A stretch of 41,431 nt of DNA from an uncultured Caulobacterales bacterium (GTDB lineage: Bacteria; Pseudomonadota; Alphaproteobacteria; Caulobacterales; Maricaulaceae), in contig CALLBD010000050.1 of the NCBI GenBank assembly GCA_938001915.1, positions 1 through 41,431 of the forward strand. The letters are read 5' to 3'. The position numbers were made by a program, and so were the translations under genes. This document shows, piece by piece, positions 7,313-15,013 of the stretch. The notes beneath the pieces were generated by a model. It searched no databases. It was not told the DNA's origin and saw nothing but the letters and a program-made list of their open reading frames with translations. How positions within the stretch are numbered: position 1 is the stretch's first letter; every line of letters starts with the position of its first letter.

Positions 7313-8344
7313 ATGACCCTTTCTAACCAACTCCCCACCCGCCGAAATGAAGCTTGGAAATGGACTGATGTCAGTCGGTCCGTCGCAGAGGGCATACGCG
7401 GCATATCCGTTGCCGCACCTGTGCAAATTTTTGTCCCCGAAGGCGTCACCGTCACGCGGGTCGAGGCAAATAATGCAGCCAATGACAGCTCGCTTTATGC
7501 GCTGGCCACGGAACATGCAGGGCAGACATATGCGATTGACGTACCCGCAGGATTTTTGTCTGAACATCCTGTGCAAATCGAGGGTCTAACGCACGGTCAT
7601 GCGCAAATCTCTCTGAGCCTCGGCAAGGGCGCGCGTCTTCAATTGGTCGAACATTATGACGGCCAAGCAGGTGCCTTTGTAAACTCGCATCTGAACGTCA
7701 AATTGGCGGAATATGCCGTGTTGGACCGCGTCATTGTCCAGACAGATACGGAAACCACAGTCCGCGTCGCGACAACCTATGTGACGGCGTGGGCCAACTC
7801 GGAACTTATGCAACACACACTCGCTTTTGGTGGACAGCTTTCGCGATTAGAAACACGGTTGGCCGGAATGGGGAAAGCCGTGAAAGCGACCATCAATGGC
7901 GCTTATCTGCTAGACGGGAAACGCCATTGCGACATGACCAGCTATATTGATTTGGCCTGTCCTGATGGGCTTATCCGTCAATCCGTCAAAGGCGTTACAG
8001 CGGATAAATCTCGCGGTGTCTTCCAGGGTAAATTCCACGTCCGCCGCCCCGCACAGCACACAGATGCGGAAATGCGCCATGATGCGATTATGCTCTCGGA
8101 CACCTCCGAAATTCGGTCCAAGCCAGAGCTGGAAATCTACGCTGATGATGTGGCCTGCGCCCATGGGAATACGATAGGCGCGCTAGATGAGAGTGCCTTA
8201 TTCTATATGCGCCAACGCGGGATACCCCTCGCGCAAGCCAGAGCTTTATTGACCGAAGCCTTCCTCGCCAGTGTGTTTGACACGTTAGAAGATGAGGTCA
8301 TGCGCGAGAGCTTGCTAGACAAGCTGCGTGGGTGGTTGGCATGA
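7313..8344 (+). CDS. sufD: SufD, Fe-S scaffold subunit
   Basis: A 343-residue SufD, partner of SufB in the SufBC2D scaffold. The N-terminal LPTRRNEAWKWTDVSR is the usual SufD opening and the C-terminus has CAHGNTIGALDESALFYMRQ (H284 lies at the position of the conserved His of E. coli SufD) and RGIPLAQARALLTEAF. It is shorter than E. coli SufD (423) but in the range of alphaproteobacterial ones. I start at the ATG at 7313 because the in-frame extension to 7244 lies inside the palindromic repeat. The stop overlaps the next ATG (ATGA). Confidence 0.95.
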   Translation: MTLSNQLPTRRNEAWKWTDVSRSVAEGIRGISVAAPVQIFVPEGVTVTRVEANNAANDSSLYALATEHAGQTYAIDVPAGFLSEHPVQIEGLTHGHAQISLSLGKGARLQLVEHYDGQAGAFVNSHLNVKLAEYAVLDRVIVQTDTETTVRVATTYVTAWANSELMQHTLAFGGQLSRLETRLAGMGKAVKATINGAYLLDGKRHCDMTSYIDLACPDGLIRQSVKGVTADKSRGVFQGKFHVRRPAQHTDAEMRHDAIMLSDTSEIRSKPELEIYADDVACAHGNTIGALDESALFYMRQRGIPLAQARALLTEAFLASVFDTLEDEVMRESLLDKLRGWLA

Positions 8345-8553
8345 GTATGGCAATATCAAACCCTTGGCATGAACTCATTCTATTCAATTTATTTGGTCTA
8401 ATTGTAGTCTTGTTATGGATGTTTGGTGGGGCGTGGTGGGATAAACGACGGGGCGTGGAACCAATTTCAAAACGCGTCTGGTTAACTTTGGTTGCATTGC
8501 TTTGTGTGCCTGCCAACGTTTTCGCTGTTATTGCTATTTTGAGAACGTCATGA
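8341..8553 (+). CDS. small two-TM membrane protein
   Basis: A 70-residue protein, MSMAISNPWHELILFNLFG onwards, with two hydrophobic segments (about 11-31 and 47-67) separated by a basic loop (WWDKRRGVEPISKR). No family recognised. The ATG overlaps the sufD stop (ATGA), and its own TGA overlaps the next small gene in the same way. Small size and lack of homology knowledge lower confidence, but the double overlap supports a real gene. Confidence 0.68.
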   Translation: MSMAISNPWHELILFNLFGLIVVLLWMFGGAWWDKRRGVEPISKRVWLTLVALLCVPANVFAVIAILRTS

Positions 8554-8741
8554 CCGCCTTTCTTACATACATGCTCGTCATTATTTTGATAATTGTCGTA
8601 GTTGCTATGAACTATTCAATCTTAACGGATGAGCAGGTCAGAAAGAGCGGATTACTGAAAGCGTTCACGCTAAAAAAGACCTATATTTGGTTTGCTGGGA
8701 TGCTTGTGGTTTTAAGTGCGGTGGTAATTCTCAATGATTAA
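8550..8741 (+). CDS. small two-TM membrane protein
   Basis: A 63-residue protein, MTAFLTYMLVIILIIVVVAMN onwards, with two transmembrane segments (about 4-21 and 45-61) and a short charged loop (TDEQVRKSG). Unrecognised. It starts within the stop of the preceding small membrane gene (ATGA) and overlaps the sufS start by 8 bp, so the pair sits tightly between sufD and sufS. The two could form a small membrane complex; that is speculation. Confidence 0.68.
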   Translation: MTAFLTYMLVIILIIVVVAMNYSILTDEQVRKSGLLKAFTLKKTYIWFAGMLVVLSAVVILND

Positions 8742-9948
8742 TCTCCCATCCATCCGCGACCAATTTCCCGTTCTTGCGCGCGAGATAAACGGCTACCCAC
8801 TCGCTTATCTCGATAATGCCGCCTCGGCGCAAAAGCCGACGGCTGTTATGGACGCGATGAAAGCGCAATCAGAGCAGGCCTATGCCAATGTGCATCGCGG
8901 GCTGCATACGTTGGCGAATGAAACGACTGAGGCTTTCGAGGCTGCACGGAGTAAAGTCGCCAAATTCCTCGGCGCGCCGTCTGAGAAAAATATCGTCTTC
9001 ACACGCGGTGCGACAGAGGCACTAAACCTGTGCGCTTACGGTCTTTCCCATCTCATTGAGCCGGGCGATGAGATTATCATCTCGCAGATGGAGCATCACT
9101 CAAATATCGTGCCGTGGCATTTCCTGCGCGAGCGTTATGGTGCCGTCATTCGCTTTGTGCCTGTCACGGAAGAGGGTGCGCTCGATCTTGAGGCTTTTAA
9201 AGCCATGCTCGGCGAAAAAACGAAAATCGTCTCACTCGTCCATATGTCCAATGTCCTAGGCACCGTGAACCCCATCAAAGACATTGCAAAATGGGCCAAG
9301 GCCGCAGGCGCGGTTATGATTGCGGACGGTACGCAGGCCGCCGTGCATATGGATATCAACGTCCAAGACCTCAGCGTCGATTTATTCTGCATGACAGGGC
9401 ATAAGCTCTATGGTCCAACAGCCATTGGCGTGTTGTACGGCACGACTGAAATCTTTGAGCAGATGCAGCCCTTTAACGGCGGCGGCGAGATGATTGCCGA
9501 CGTGTTTGAAGACCGTGTGACCTATAATGATGTGCCCTATAAATTCGAAGCGGGCACACCGCCTATCCTCGAAGCCATTGGCCTCGGCGCGGCGATTGAT
9601 TGGGTCGGGCAGTTCGACTCTGAAGATATTCGCCAACATGAAATGGCGCTCTATCACGCCGCGCGGGATGGTCTTGCGGATTTGAACTCTGTCACGATTG
9701 TTGGAACGACGCCTGATAAGGGGCCTGTGTTGTCCTTTAATCTGCAAGGCGCACACGCACATGATGTTGCGCAAATCCTCGACAAATATGGCGTAGCGGT
9801 GAGGGCAGGTCAGCATTGCACCCAGCCCCTCATGGATCGTTACGGCATTCATTCCACGGCACGCGCGAGTTTTGGGATTTACAACACCTTAGACGAGGCC
9901 GAGCGCTTCGTCTCAGCCGTGCGCAAAGCTGCGCTCTTTCTATCTTAG
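8734..9948 (+). CDS. sufS: SufS, cysteine desulfurase group II
   Basis: A 404-residue PLP enzyme that mobilises sulfur from cysteine for the SUF scaffold. The start YLDNAASAQKP, the histidines in MEHHSN (H121/H122), the Schiff-base lysine K224 in TGHKLYGPT, and the persulfide cysteine C362 in RAGQHCTQP are all in place. The short Cys loop and RASFGIYNT end mark it as SufS/CsdA-type. SufS usually needs SufE or SufU to relay sulfur; neither is seen here, so a partner must be elsewhere or the upstream desulfurase supplies sulfur. Confidence 0.96.
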   Translation: MINLPSIRDQFPVLAREINGYPLAYLDNAASAQKPTAVMDAMKAQSEQAYANVHRGLHTLANETTEAFEAARSKVAKFLGAPSEKNIVFTRGATEALNLCAYGLSHLIEPGDEIIISQMEHHSNIVPWHFLRERYGAVIRFVPVTEEGALDLEAFKAMLGEKTKIVSLVHMSNVLGTVNPIKDIAKWAKAAGAVMIADGTQAAVHMDINVQDLSVDLFCMTGHKLYGPTAIGVLYGTTEIFEQMQPFNGGGEMIADVFEDRVTYNDVPYKFEAGTPPILEAIGLGAAIDWVGQFDSEDIRQHEMALYHAARDGLADLNSVTIVGTTPDKGPVLSFNLQGAHAHDVAQILDKYGVAVRAGQHCTQPLMDRYGIHSTARASFGIYNTLDEAERFVSAVRKAALFLS

Positions 9949-9971
9949 CGTAAAAGGCCTATATTCAGGAC

Positions 9972-10448
9972 ATGGACAACACGATGACAGATCGACAAAG
10001 GCAAGCCGAAGCTTTGGCCAATGCGCAAATTCCAGGCCTCACGCCTGATAATGTGGCAGGCGAGGTTAAGGAAGCGCAAGCGGCAAAGCGTGACGTTTTG
10101 GACGTGTCAGGCGCGCCCGTTCAACCGCCGACAGAGGAAGAGTTAGAGCGCATTACCAATGATGTTATCGGTCAGTTGAAATCCGTCTATGATCCAGAAA
10201 TACCGACTGATATCTATGAGTTAGGCCTGATTTATAAAGTAGAATTAGAAGATGACCGCCTGTTGAAAGTCACCATGACACTCACGGCTCCGGGCTGTCC
10301 TGTTGCGGGCGAGATGCCCGAATGGGTGCGTGAGGCGTGCGAAGTCGTCGCAGGCGTGCGCCGCGTCGAAGTCGAAATGACCTTTGATCCGCCTTGGACG
10401 CCAGACCGCATGAGCGACGAAGCGCGCTTAGAATTGAATATGCTATGA
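9972..10448 (+). CDS. sufT: SufT / MIP18 (DUF59) family Fe-S assembly protein
   Basis: A 158-residue protein whose C-terminal two-thirds is the MIP18/DUF59 domain: YDPEIPTDIYELGLIY (73-88) and LTAPGCPVAGEMPEWV with C109. This family takes part in Fe-S maturation as an accessory factor. The first 60 residues are a hydrophilic extension (EVKEAQAAKRDVLDVSG) seen in alphaproteobacterial members. It lies 23 bp after sufS. The ATG at 9984 is an alternative start. Confidence 0.9.
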   Translation: MDNTMTDRQRQAEALANAQIPGLTPDNVAGEVKEAQAAKRDVLDVSGAPVQPPTEEELERITNDVIGQLKSVYDPEIPTDIYELGLIYKVELEDDRLLKVTMTLTAPGCPVAGEMPEWVREACEVVAGVRRVEVEMTFDPPWTPDRMSDEARLELNML

Positions 10449-10459
10449 ACGTAGTGTTC

Positions 10460-10516
10460 GCATTTGATCCTGTGAATCAAATGCAACGAAGTTCCGAAAC
10501 CGCTGGTCGGTTTCGG
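10460..10516 (+). other. two tandem stem-loops between sufT and the A-type carrier
   Basis: Stem 1 is GCATTTGAT/ATCAAATGC (10460-10468 with 10476-10484, 7-nt loop). Stem 2 is CCGAAACC/GGTTTCGG (10494-10501 with 10509-10516, 7-nt loop). Neither is followed by a run of T, so they do not look like classical terminators. They could stabilise or process the operon transcript so that the carrier is expressed at a different level, or be a repeat element. Confidence 0.7.
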
Positions 10517-10537
10517 CCCAGAGGATAAAAGGAAGTT

Positions 10538-10909
10538 ATGGCTACCGTAACCAAAACTCGGCGTCCGCGCCCCAAACTTGTCACCCTGACGGATGCTGCC
10601 GCAGAGCGCGTGGCGGAAATTCTCGCCGAGCGCGGTGAAGGCTATCTTCGCGTTGGCGTCAAAAATGGCGGCTGTGCGGGTATGGAATATCTGATGGATT
10701 ATGTCGCGGAGCCTGAAAAATTTGATGAAGTCGTCGAAGACAAAGGTGTGCAGATAGTGGTGGATGCGAAAGCTGTCTTGTTCTTACTCGGCTCTGTGGT
10801 GGACTATGAAGTCGATGTGCTGAACTCCAGGTTTACATTCAAAAACCCTAACCAAACAGATGCGTGTGGCTGCGGGGAGAGTGTGACAATTATTCCGGCT
10901 GTGGGGTGA
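10538..10909 (+). CDS. sufA: A-type Fe-S carrier (SufA/IscA/ErpA family)
   Basis: A 123-residue HesB/IscA-family protein that carries Fe-S clusters from scaffold to client proteins. The three cysteine ligands are visible: C46 in NGGCAGMEY and C110/C112 in ACGCGES. The core LTDAAAERV opening is typical. Position as last canonical SUF gene suggests sufA, though sequence alone does not separate SufA from IscA or ErpA. Its stop overlaps the ATG of a small membrane ORF (TGATG). Confidence 0.92.
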   Translation: MATVTKTRRPRPKLVTLTDAAAERVAEILAERGEGYLRVGVKNGGCAGMEYLMDYVAEPEKFDEVVEDKGVQIVVDAKAVLFLLGSVVDYEVDVLNSRFTFKNPNQTDACGCGESVTIIPAVG

Positions 10910-11082
10910 TGCGGCAATTCGCTGGACGCGGAAGCAACTTCTACGAGTTTGCATGTAAATTTGCTGTATATGTGACCATATTTAACTGTGCCTTTGTTGT
11001 TGTCGTGGCATGTAATCTTCCAATTGAAATTCTGGCACCAATCCTGGTTGCCGAGGCAAAAGAGGTTGAAGTGTTCGGGTAA
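10909..11082 (+). CDS. possible small membrane protein
   Basis: A 57-residue frame, MRQFAGRGSNFYEFACKF onwards, with a hydrophobic segment (AVYVTIFNCAFVVVVACNLPI) that could span the membrane. The ATG shares a base with the sufA stop (TGATG), like other junctions in this operon. No family recognised, and the length makes chance possible. Confidence 0.45.
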   Translation: MRQFAGRGSNFYEFACKFAVYVTIFNCAFVVVVACNLPIEILAPILVAEAKEVEVFG

Positions 11083-11176
11083 TCCCCACGCTTTTAGCGA
11101 AACAAAGGAAAAGCTAGACGAATTCTATAGCTTTAAATTAACGCGTTTCTGACTTCTTCATGCTAAATATCTCCTT

Positions 11177-11578
11177 ATGAGAGACTATTTCACACGCTTG
11201 GCTGCCGTAAATTTTGTGGTGACAGCCCTTTGTTTGTTAGCTGCTTATTATTTGGATATTTCAAATGCGATGCTCTTCGGCGCGCTCCTTTCATTGTTCT
11301 GTCTACGCTTTGTCTTGGGTAAATCAAAGCAAGAGCGCAAGCGTATCTGGAACCTCCGTCATAAGGTTTTCCGAAAGGAGAAACATCTCAAATGGATTTC
11401 CATACTCGTAAATTTCTTTTTGCCCATATGGGTGGGTGCTGGGGCTTATGCCGTTTTTCACTTTAGTCCAAACAACGCAATTATCTGGTTCTTGGGGGCC
11501 ACCCATTTGGGGGCGCTTATCATGAATTGGATCATGATGCCTCGCGTGGAAGGCGTCATAGCCGCGACATTTGATTAG
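11177..11578 (+). CDS. hypothetical multi-pass membrane protein
   Basis: A 133-residue protein with about four hydrophobic segments (8-27, 28-47, 72-95, 100-120) and a basic cytoplasmic loop (GKSKQERKRIWNLRHKVFRKEKH, 48-70). No family recognised. It has its own 94-bp upstream gap, so it may be a separate transcript. Its stop (11576-11578) directly abuts the stop of the convergent secreted-protein gene at 11579. Confidence 0.75.
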   Translation: MRDYFTRLAAVNFVVTALCLLAAYYLDISNAMLFGALLSLFCLRFVLGKSKQERKRIWNLRHKVFRKEKHLKWISILVNFFLPIWVGAGAYAVFHFSPNNAIIWFLGATHLGALIMNWIMMPRVEGVIAATFD

Positions 11579-12424
11579 TTAATTTTCTCGATAAAAATCA
11601 AACCTAACATCGATGTTTAAGCTGCCTATACCCATGCTGAAATCATAGTCTGGCATTTCATAGAGAAAATCGAGGCGGATGGTCTGCTCGTCAATATCCC
11701 CATTGCGAACGCGAATGCCTTGCTGGCGCCCGAAATTCATTATTTGGGTGGGAAGGCCGCTCAAATCCCCAAGGTCGTCGACCCCGCTAACAATTTGAAT
11801 GTTGGAGGCATTGGCGCGTGATCCAAATTGGAACCCGCCATCATTGCCTGACTCAACAAAGCTGGGGGTTAGCTTAATGTCACCAAGTTGTATCGTATTC
11901 GAAAAATCACCCGTTGCATTGGCAATCGAGGCAAGGGCGCGCAATGAAAATCGTGTATTTCGCGATGTGATAAAGAAGCTATGAGAATAGGCTTTTCCCG
12001 GGCCATCTAAAAGAATGTCCGTGTTGGGATTGAGCGCAAAAGCGCCAAACGTATCATTTGCATCCAAAAAACCGTCACCGTCATCTGAGAGGCTCGTGTT
12101 TATGGTTGAGCCATCTTGCGTGATGCCAAAGATAAAGCCTTCATCGGCATTTGGGTTGTTTGCACCATTGCCACCAATCAACCCCGTAATATTGGTACTT
12201 TGAGCTCTTGATGAGAAGGCAATCATCTCTCCGCCAACAGGCACGCAGCAGGAGTTGGTCACAAAAACCCAATTATCATAAATATCAAAATTTGTGCCGT
12301 CATGAACCACGGCACAGCCATAAGTGCGGCACCAAAAATCGGTATCCAGAAAACTTGCGTGGGCAGATGACGCAAGCGAGGCGAGGGCAATCCCCGCCGG
12401 GATTACCTGTTTAATTCGCAACAT
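11579..12424 (-). CDS. secreted protein coupled to a PapD-like chaperone
   Basis: A 281-residue protein with a signal peptide (MLRIKQVIPAGIALASLA, cleavage after ASSAHA) and a beta-rich, Asn/Gly/Asp-rich mature chain. Cysteines are paired as CRTYGC (residues about 32-37) and NSCCVP, suggesting disulfides. Its C-terminal segment TIRLDFLYEMPDYDFSMGIG aligns with the end of the secreted protein at 20105-20992, and both start the mature chain with S-x-x-D-x-x-F. They are therefore paralogues. Its ATG lies within the last 14 bp of the chaperone gene, so the two are translationally coupled. It is probably the chaperone's substrate, perhaps a surface-fibre or matrix subunit; no known pilin family is recognised. 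Confidence 0.85.
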   Translation of the reverse strand: MLRIKQVIPAGIALASLASSAHASFLDTDFWCRTYGCAVVHDGTNFDIYDNWVFVTNSCCVPVGGEMIAFSSRAQSTNITGLIGGNGANNPNADEGFIFGITQDGSTINTSLSDDGDGFLDANDTFGAFALNPNTDILLDGPGKAYSHSFFITSRNTRFSLRALASIANATGDFSNTIQLGDIKLTPSFVESGNDGGFQFGSRANASNIQIVSGVDDLGDLSGLPTQIMNFGRQQGIRVRNGDIDEQTIRLDFLYEMPDYDFSMGIGSLNIDVRFDFYREN

Positions 12425-13244
12425 AGTCCAATGTTTCGACAGGGATATCCGTTGACCGGAATTTATTCTGCGGCACGAAGGTGTTATTCAGATCAAAGTC
12501 AATCGTGTATTTACCCGACTCGAGTTCGGCGACATCTTTCAATGCAATATTATAGGTTCGCTTACCGCCATCCAAAACAACGGCACTGAGCGGTGTTTCA
12601 GTGACCACGTCGCCGGCAGAATCTTTTAGGAAAGCTGTGCCTTGAAGGCGCGCATGGGCATCCCCGTCATTTTTAATTTCCATGGTGACGAGGCCAGGCT
12701 TCTCAGAATTAAGCGCCACACTTGTGACTTCAGGCAAACTCTTGGATGGCGTCAGCGTGAGGTAGAATAAAGAGGCAAGTTGATACCGGTTCCAAACGCC
12801 AGAGACTTCGCCGCGTTCATCCAGCTCGGGCAGCATGGTTGTCGCGAGCAGGGCAAAGCGATGATCGCCTTTATTCTCAATTTTGTAAGGTGCGGCAATT
12901 TCTACCGTGATATCTTGAGAGGTCTCTGGCTTGAGCGTGACGGACGCCGGAGAAAACCGAACCCATTCGGCTGCGGACCTATCTGTGTCGCCAGGCGCAT
13001 CCAATATTAATTTACCATTTTCATCCAGAGACCAATCTGCAAGACCCATCGTCAGGCTAATTGTCTTTGTTTTGTGTACATTCCCCACTGTGACGACTTG
13101 GCGTTGCCTATCACCTGGCTTGATTGTCATCTCGACTGTCGACGGCTGCACGCCCACACCAAAAGCATTTACTAGCGGTGCATAAGCGGCCGCAGCAATT
13201 AAAGCGGTGCCGCATAGTAGCGCAGATAAAGAGCGAAAATAAAA
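12411..13244 (-). CDS. PapD-like periplasmic chaperone
   Basis: A 277-residue protein with a signal peptide (MFYFRSLSALLCGTALIAAA, cleavage near VNA-FG). The first domain reads VQPSTVEMTIKPGDRQRQVVTVGN, then VRFSPASVTLKPETSQDITVEIAAP and GDHRFALLATTMLP, the pattern of the N-terminal Ig domain of PapD-like pilus chaperones. The second domain reads TSVALNSEKPGLVTMEIKNDG. I use the ATG at 13244, which has AGGGA 9 nt upstream, and not the longer frame to 13289. No usher gene is visible nearby, unlike classical chaperone-usher operons. The downstream coupled gene is its likely client. Confidence 0.85.
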   Translation of the reverse strand, partial: FYFRSLSALLCGTALIAAAAYAPLVNAFGVGVQPSTVEMTIKPGDRQRQVVTVGNVHKTKTISLTMGLADWSLDENGKLILDAPGDTDRSAAEWVRFSPASVTLKPETSQDITVEIAAPYKIENKGDHRFALLATTMLPELDERGEVSGVWNRYQLASLFYLTLTPSKSLPEVTSVALNSEKPGLVTMEIKNDGDAHARLQGTAFLKDSAGDVVTETPLSAVVLDGGKRTYNIALKDVAELESGKYTIDFDLNNTFVPQNKFRSTDIPVETLDYVAN

Positions 13245-13375
13245 CATCGTAATAATCCCTAGGCTAAAGTCACGAACGAAACCTGTCAAAAAAGGCTTTC
13301 CGCACGGTTAATTTTTAAAGGACTTTTTCATGACGTCTTCGTCACTAACCAAACGGACACTGCGGAATGACTCAC

Positions 13376-13398
13376 AAAAAACTCCGCCGAAGCGGGGT
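13376..13398 (-). terminator. intrinsic terminator downstream of the hemerythrin gene
   Basis: On the minus strand a stem (ACCCCGC / GCGGAGT with one mismatch) closes a TTCG tetraloop and is followed by six T. It lies about 70 nt past the hemerythrin stop, in the right orientation to end that transcript. Confidence 0.75.
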
Positions 13399-13469
13399 TT
13401 ATGGGTGAAAAGGTTTCGAGGCAGAGGGTACCGTTTGCCCGGATTTGGTCTTCACATCGTTCTGCTGTG

Positions 13470-13922
13470 TTAGGCGGCTTTTTGTTTTCTGACTTCGGCA
13501 GGTTTACGGTCTTCAAAAGCTTCGCCCATTGCCAAGGCTTCGTCTATAGAAAAAATCTTTTTGGCCTTTGGAAAGAACTCCGCTTCTTCCTCATCCACGT
13601 GATGAATGACGCGGTGCGCAAGTTTTTCGAATTTCTTCATCCAAATCTCTGCGTCCATATCCAGATTATCAAGGACTTCTATCATCTCCGTCATCTTCTG
13701 GTGCTCTTCGACAGCATGACGCGTTTCATCCGTGCCTTCAGGTGCCTGCATGAGATTGGCATAAAACGCCTGCTCCTCAGCAGAGGCATGAGCCTCAAGC
13801 TCAATACGCAGGGCTCTCCAAAGCTCATTTCGCTTTTCTGAGTCGCCGCGCGTGTGTTTAATTTGCTCACACAAATCGCGTTGTGTGTCGTGATCTTGTT
13901 TCAAATGATCGTAGATATTCAT
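13470..13922 (-). CDS. hemerythrin HHE-domain protein
   Basis: A 150-residue four-helix hemerythrin-like protein, which binds a non-haem di-iron site used for O2, NO or iron handling. The iron-ligand histidines and acids are visible: DHLKQDHDTQ at the N-terminus, EAHASAEEQAFY (about 48-59), HAVEEHQKM (69-77) and HRVIHHVDEEEAEFFP (103-118). It is a single gene with its own terminator and a CGGAG ribosome site. Regulation is not evident. Confidence 0.93.
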   Translation of the reverse strand: MNIYDHLKQDHDTQRDLCEQIKHTRGDSEKRNELWRALRIELEAHASAEEQAFYANLMQAPEGTDETRHAVEEHQKMTEMIEVLDNLDMDAEIWMKKFEKLAHRVIHHVDEEEAEFFPKAKKIFSIDEALAMGEAFEDRKPAEVRKQKAA

Positions 13923-13984
13923 TGTGTAATCTCCGTTTTGGTGACTTCACAATATCAACGAGATGAAAGGTTTTTCGTTCCGAA

Positions 13985-14932
13985 TTAGCCTTCAATCAGG
14001 CCCGCAGGACGCGCCGCATCAAGCATTGCCGCTTGGAGCTTCTCGAAAGCACGCGCTTCAATTTGCCGAATCCGTTCGCGCGAAACATTATATATCTTAG
14101 CTAACTCCTCGAGAGTCATAGGTTTTTCAGCTAAGCGCCGACGCGTAATGATATCCTGTTCACGTTCATTCAGGTCTGACATGGCCTCTCTCAGGAGGTC
14201 CATACGTGCATCATGTTCCTGCGCTTCGCCCAGAATTTCTTCCTGTGAGTCCGTATCATCCGTTAGCCAGTCCTGCCATTGCGCTGCGCCATCTTCACCG
14301 CCGATGGTAACGTTTAGAGAACTATCACCGCCCCCCGACATTCGGCGGTTCATAGAGGTAACTTCTGTTTCTTTGACGCCCAAGTCAGTCGCGATTTTCT
14401 TCAGATGCTCGGGTTTCAGGTCGCCATCCTCCAGCGCCTTCATTTCGCCTTTCATGCGGCGCAAATTGAAGAAGAGTTTCTTTTGCGCCGCCGTGGTGCC
14501 CATTTTTACAAGGGACCAAGAGCGAAGAACGTATTCTTGAATGGCGGCGCGGATCCACCACATCGCATAGGTCGATACGCGAAAACCCTTGTCGGGATCA
14601 AATTTCTTTACCGCCTGCATAAGGCCAACATTACCTTCGGAGATAATTTCTCCAATGGGCAAGCCATAGCCCCGATACCCCATAGCGATTTTAGCCACGA
14701 GACGCAGGTGGGAGGTCACCATTTTCTCGGCGGCAGCCGTATCCCCATCTTCCACCCACCGTTTGGCAAGGCGAAATTCTTCGTCTTTTTCCAACATGGG
14801 AAATTTGCGAATCTCTTGAAGGTAGGAGTTCAATCCCTGTTCGGGGGAAAGCGATACGGATAGTTTCATATTACCCGAATAGGTCGCATCCTTCGCAGAT
14901 GTTTTTGTCGATATCGATTTCGTATCAGCCAT
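13985..14932 (-). CDS. rpoH: RNA polymerase heat-shock sigma factor RpoH
   Basis: A 315-residue sigma-70 family factor (sigma-32). The RpoH-specific box QKKLFFNLRR is present, with region 2 (NVGLMQAVKKFDPDKGFRVSTYAMWWIRAAIQEYVL) and region 4 (LAKIYNVSRERIRQIEARAFEKL). I start at the ATG at 14932, which has GGAGGA 10 nt upstream; the frame runs further to a GTG at 15013 that overlaps rluD's end and is unlikely. It directs transcription of heat-shock genes. The rluD-rpoH order is common in alphaproteobacteria. Confidence 0.96.
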   Translation of the reverse strand: MADTKSISTKTSAKDATYSGNMKLSVSLSPEQGLNSYLQEIRKFPMLEKDEEFRLAKRWVEDGDTAAAEKMVTSHLRLVAKIAMGYRGYGLPIGEIISEGNVGLMQAVKKFDPDKGFRVSTYAMWWIRAAIQEYVLRSWSLVKMGTTAAQKKLFFNLRRMKGEMKALEDGDLKPEHLKKIATDLGVKETEVTSMNRRMSGGGDSSLNVTIGGEDGAAQWQDWLTDDTDSQEEILGEAQEHDARMDLLREAMSDLNEREQDIITRRRLAEKPMTLEELAKIYNVSRERIRQIEARAFEKLQAAMLDAARPAGLIEG

Positions 14933-14956
14933 GAGACTCAATTCCTCCAGCGGTAA

Positions 14957-14984
14957 TATATAGGCATTCAAATTTGGGTTTAAA
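14957..14984 (-). promoter_or_regulatory. candidate promoter of rpoH
   Basis: On the minus strand TTTAAA (14979-14984) and TATATA (14957-14962) are spaced by 16 bp, about 25 bp before the chosen rpoH start. It sits in the 81-bp gap after rluD. Pattern match only; the -35 is weak. Confidence 0.35.
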
Positions 14985-15013
14985 GGGCCTACGTACGAAG
15001 AATTAGTGGCCAC

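Noticed and set aside
13328-13516. 62-codon minus-strand frame below hemerythrin
   Set aside because: Spans the intrinsic terminator and overlaps the hemerythrin end; not a credible gene.
13401-13841. 146-codon frame opposite the hemerythrin gene
   Set aside because: Antisense shadow of a clear hemerythrin gene.
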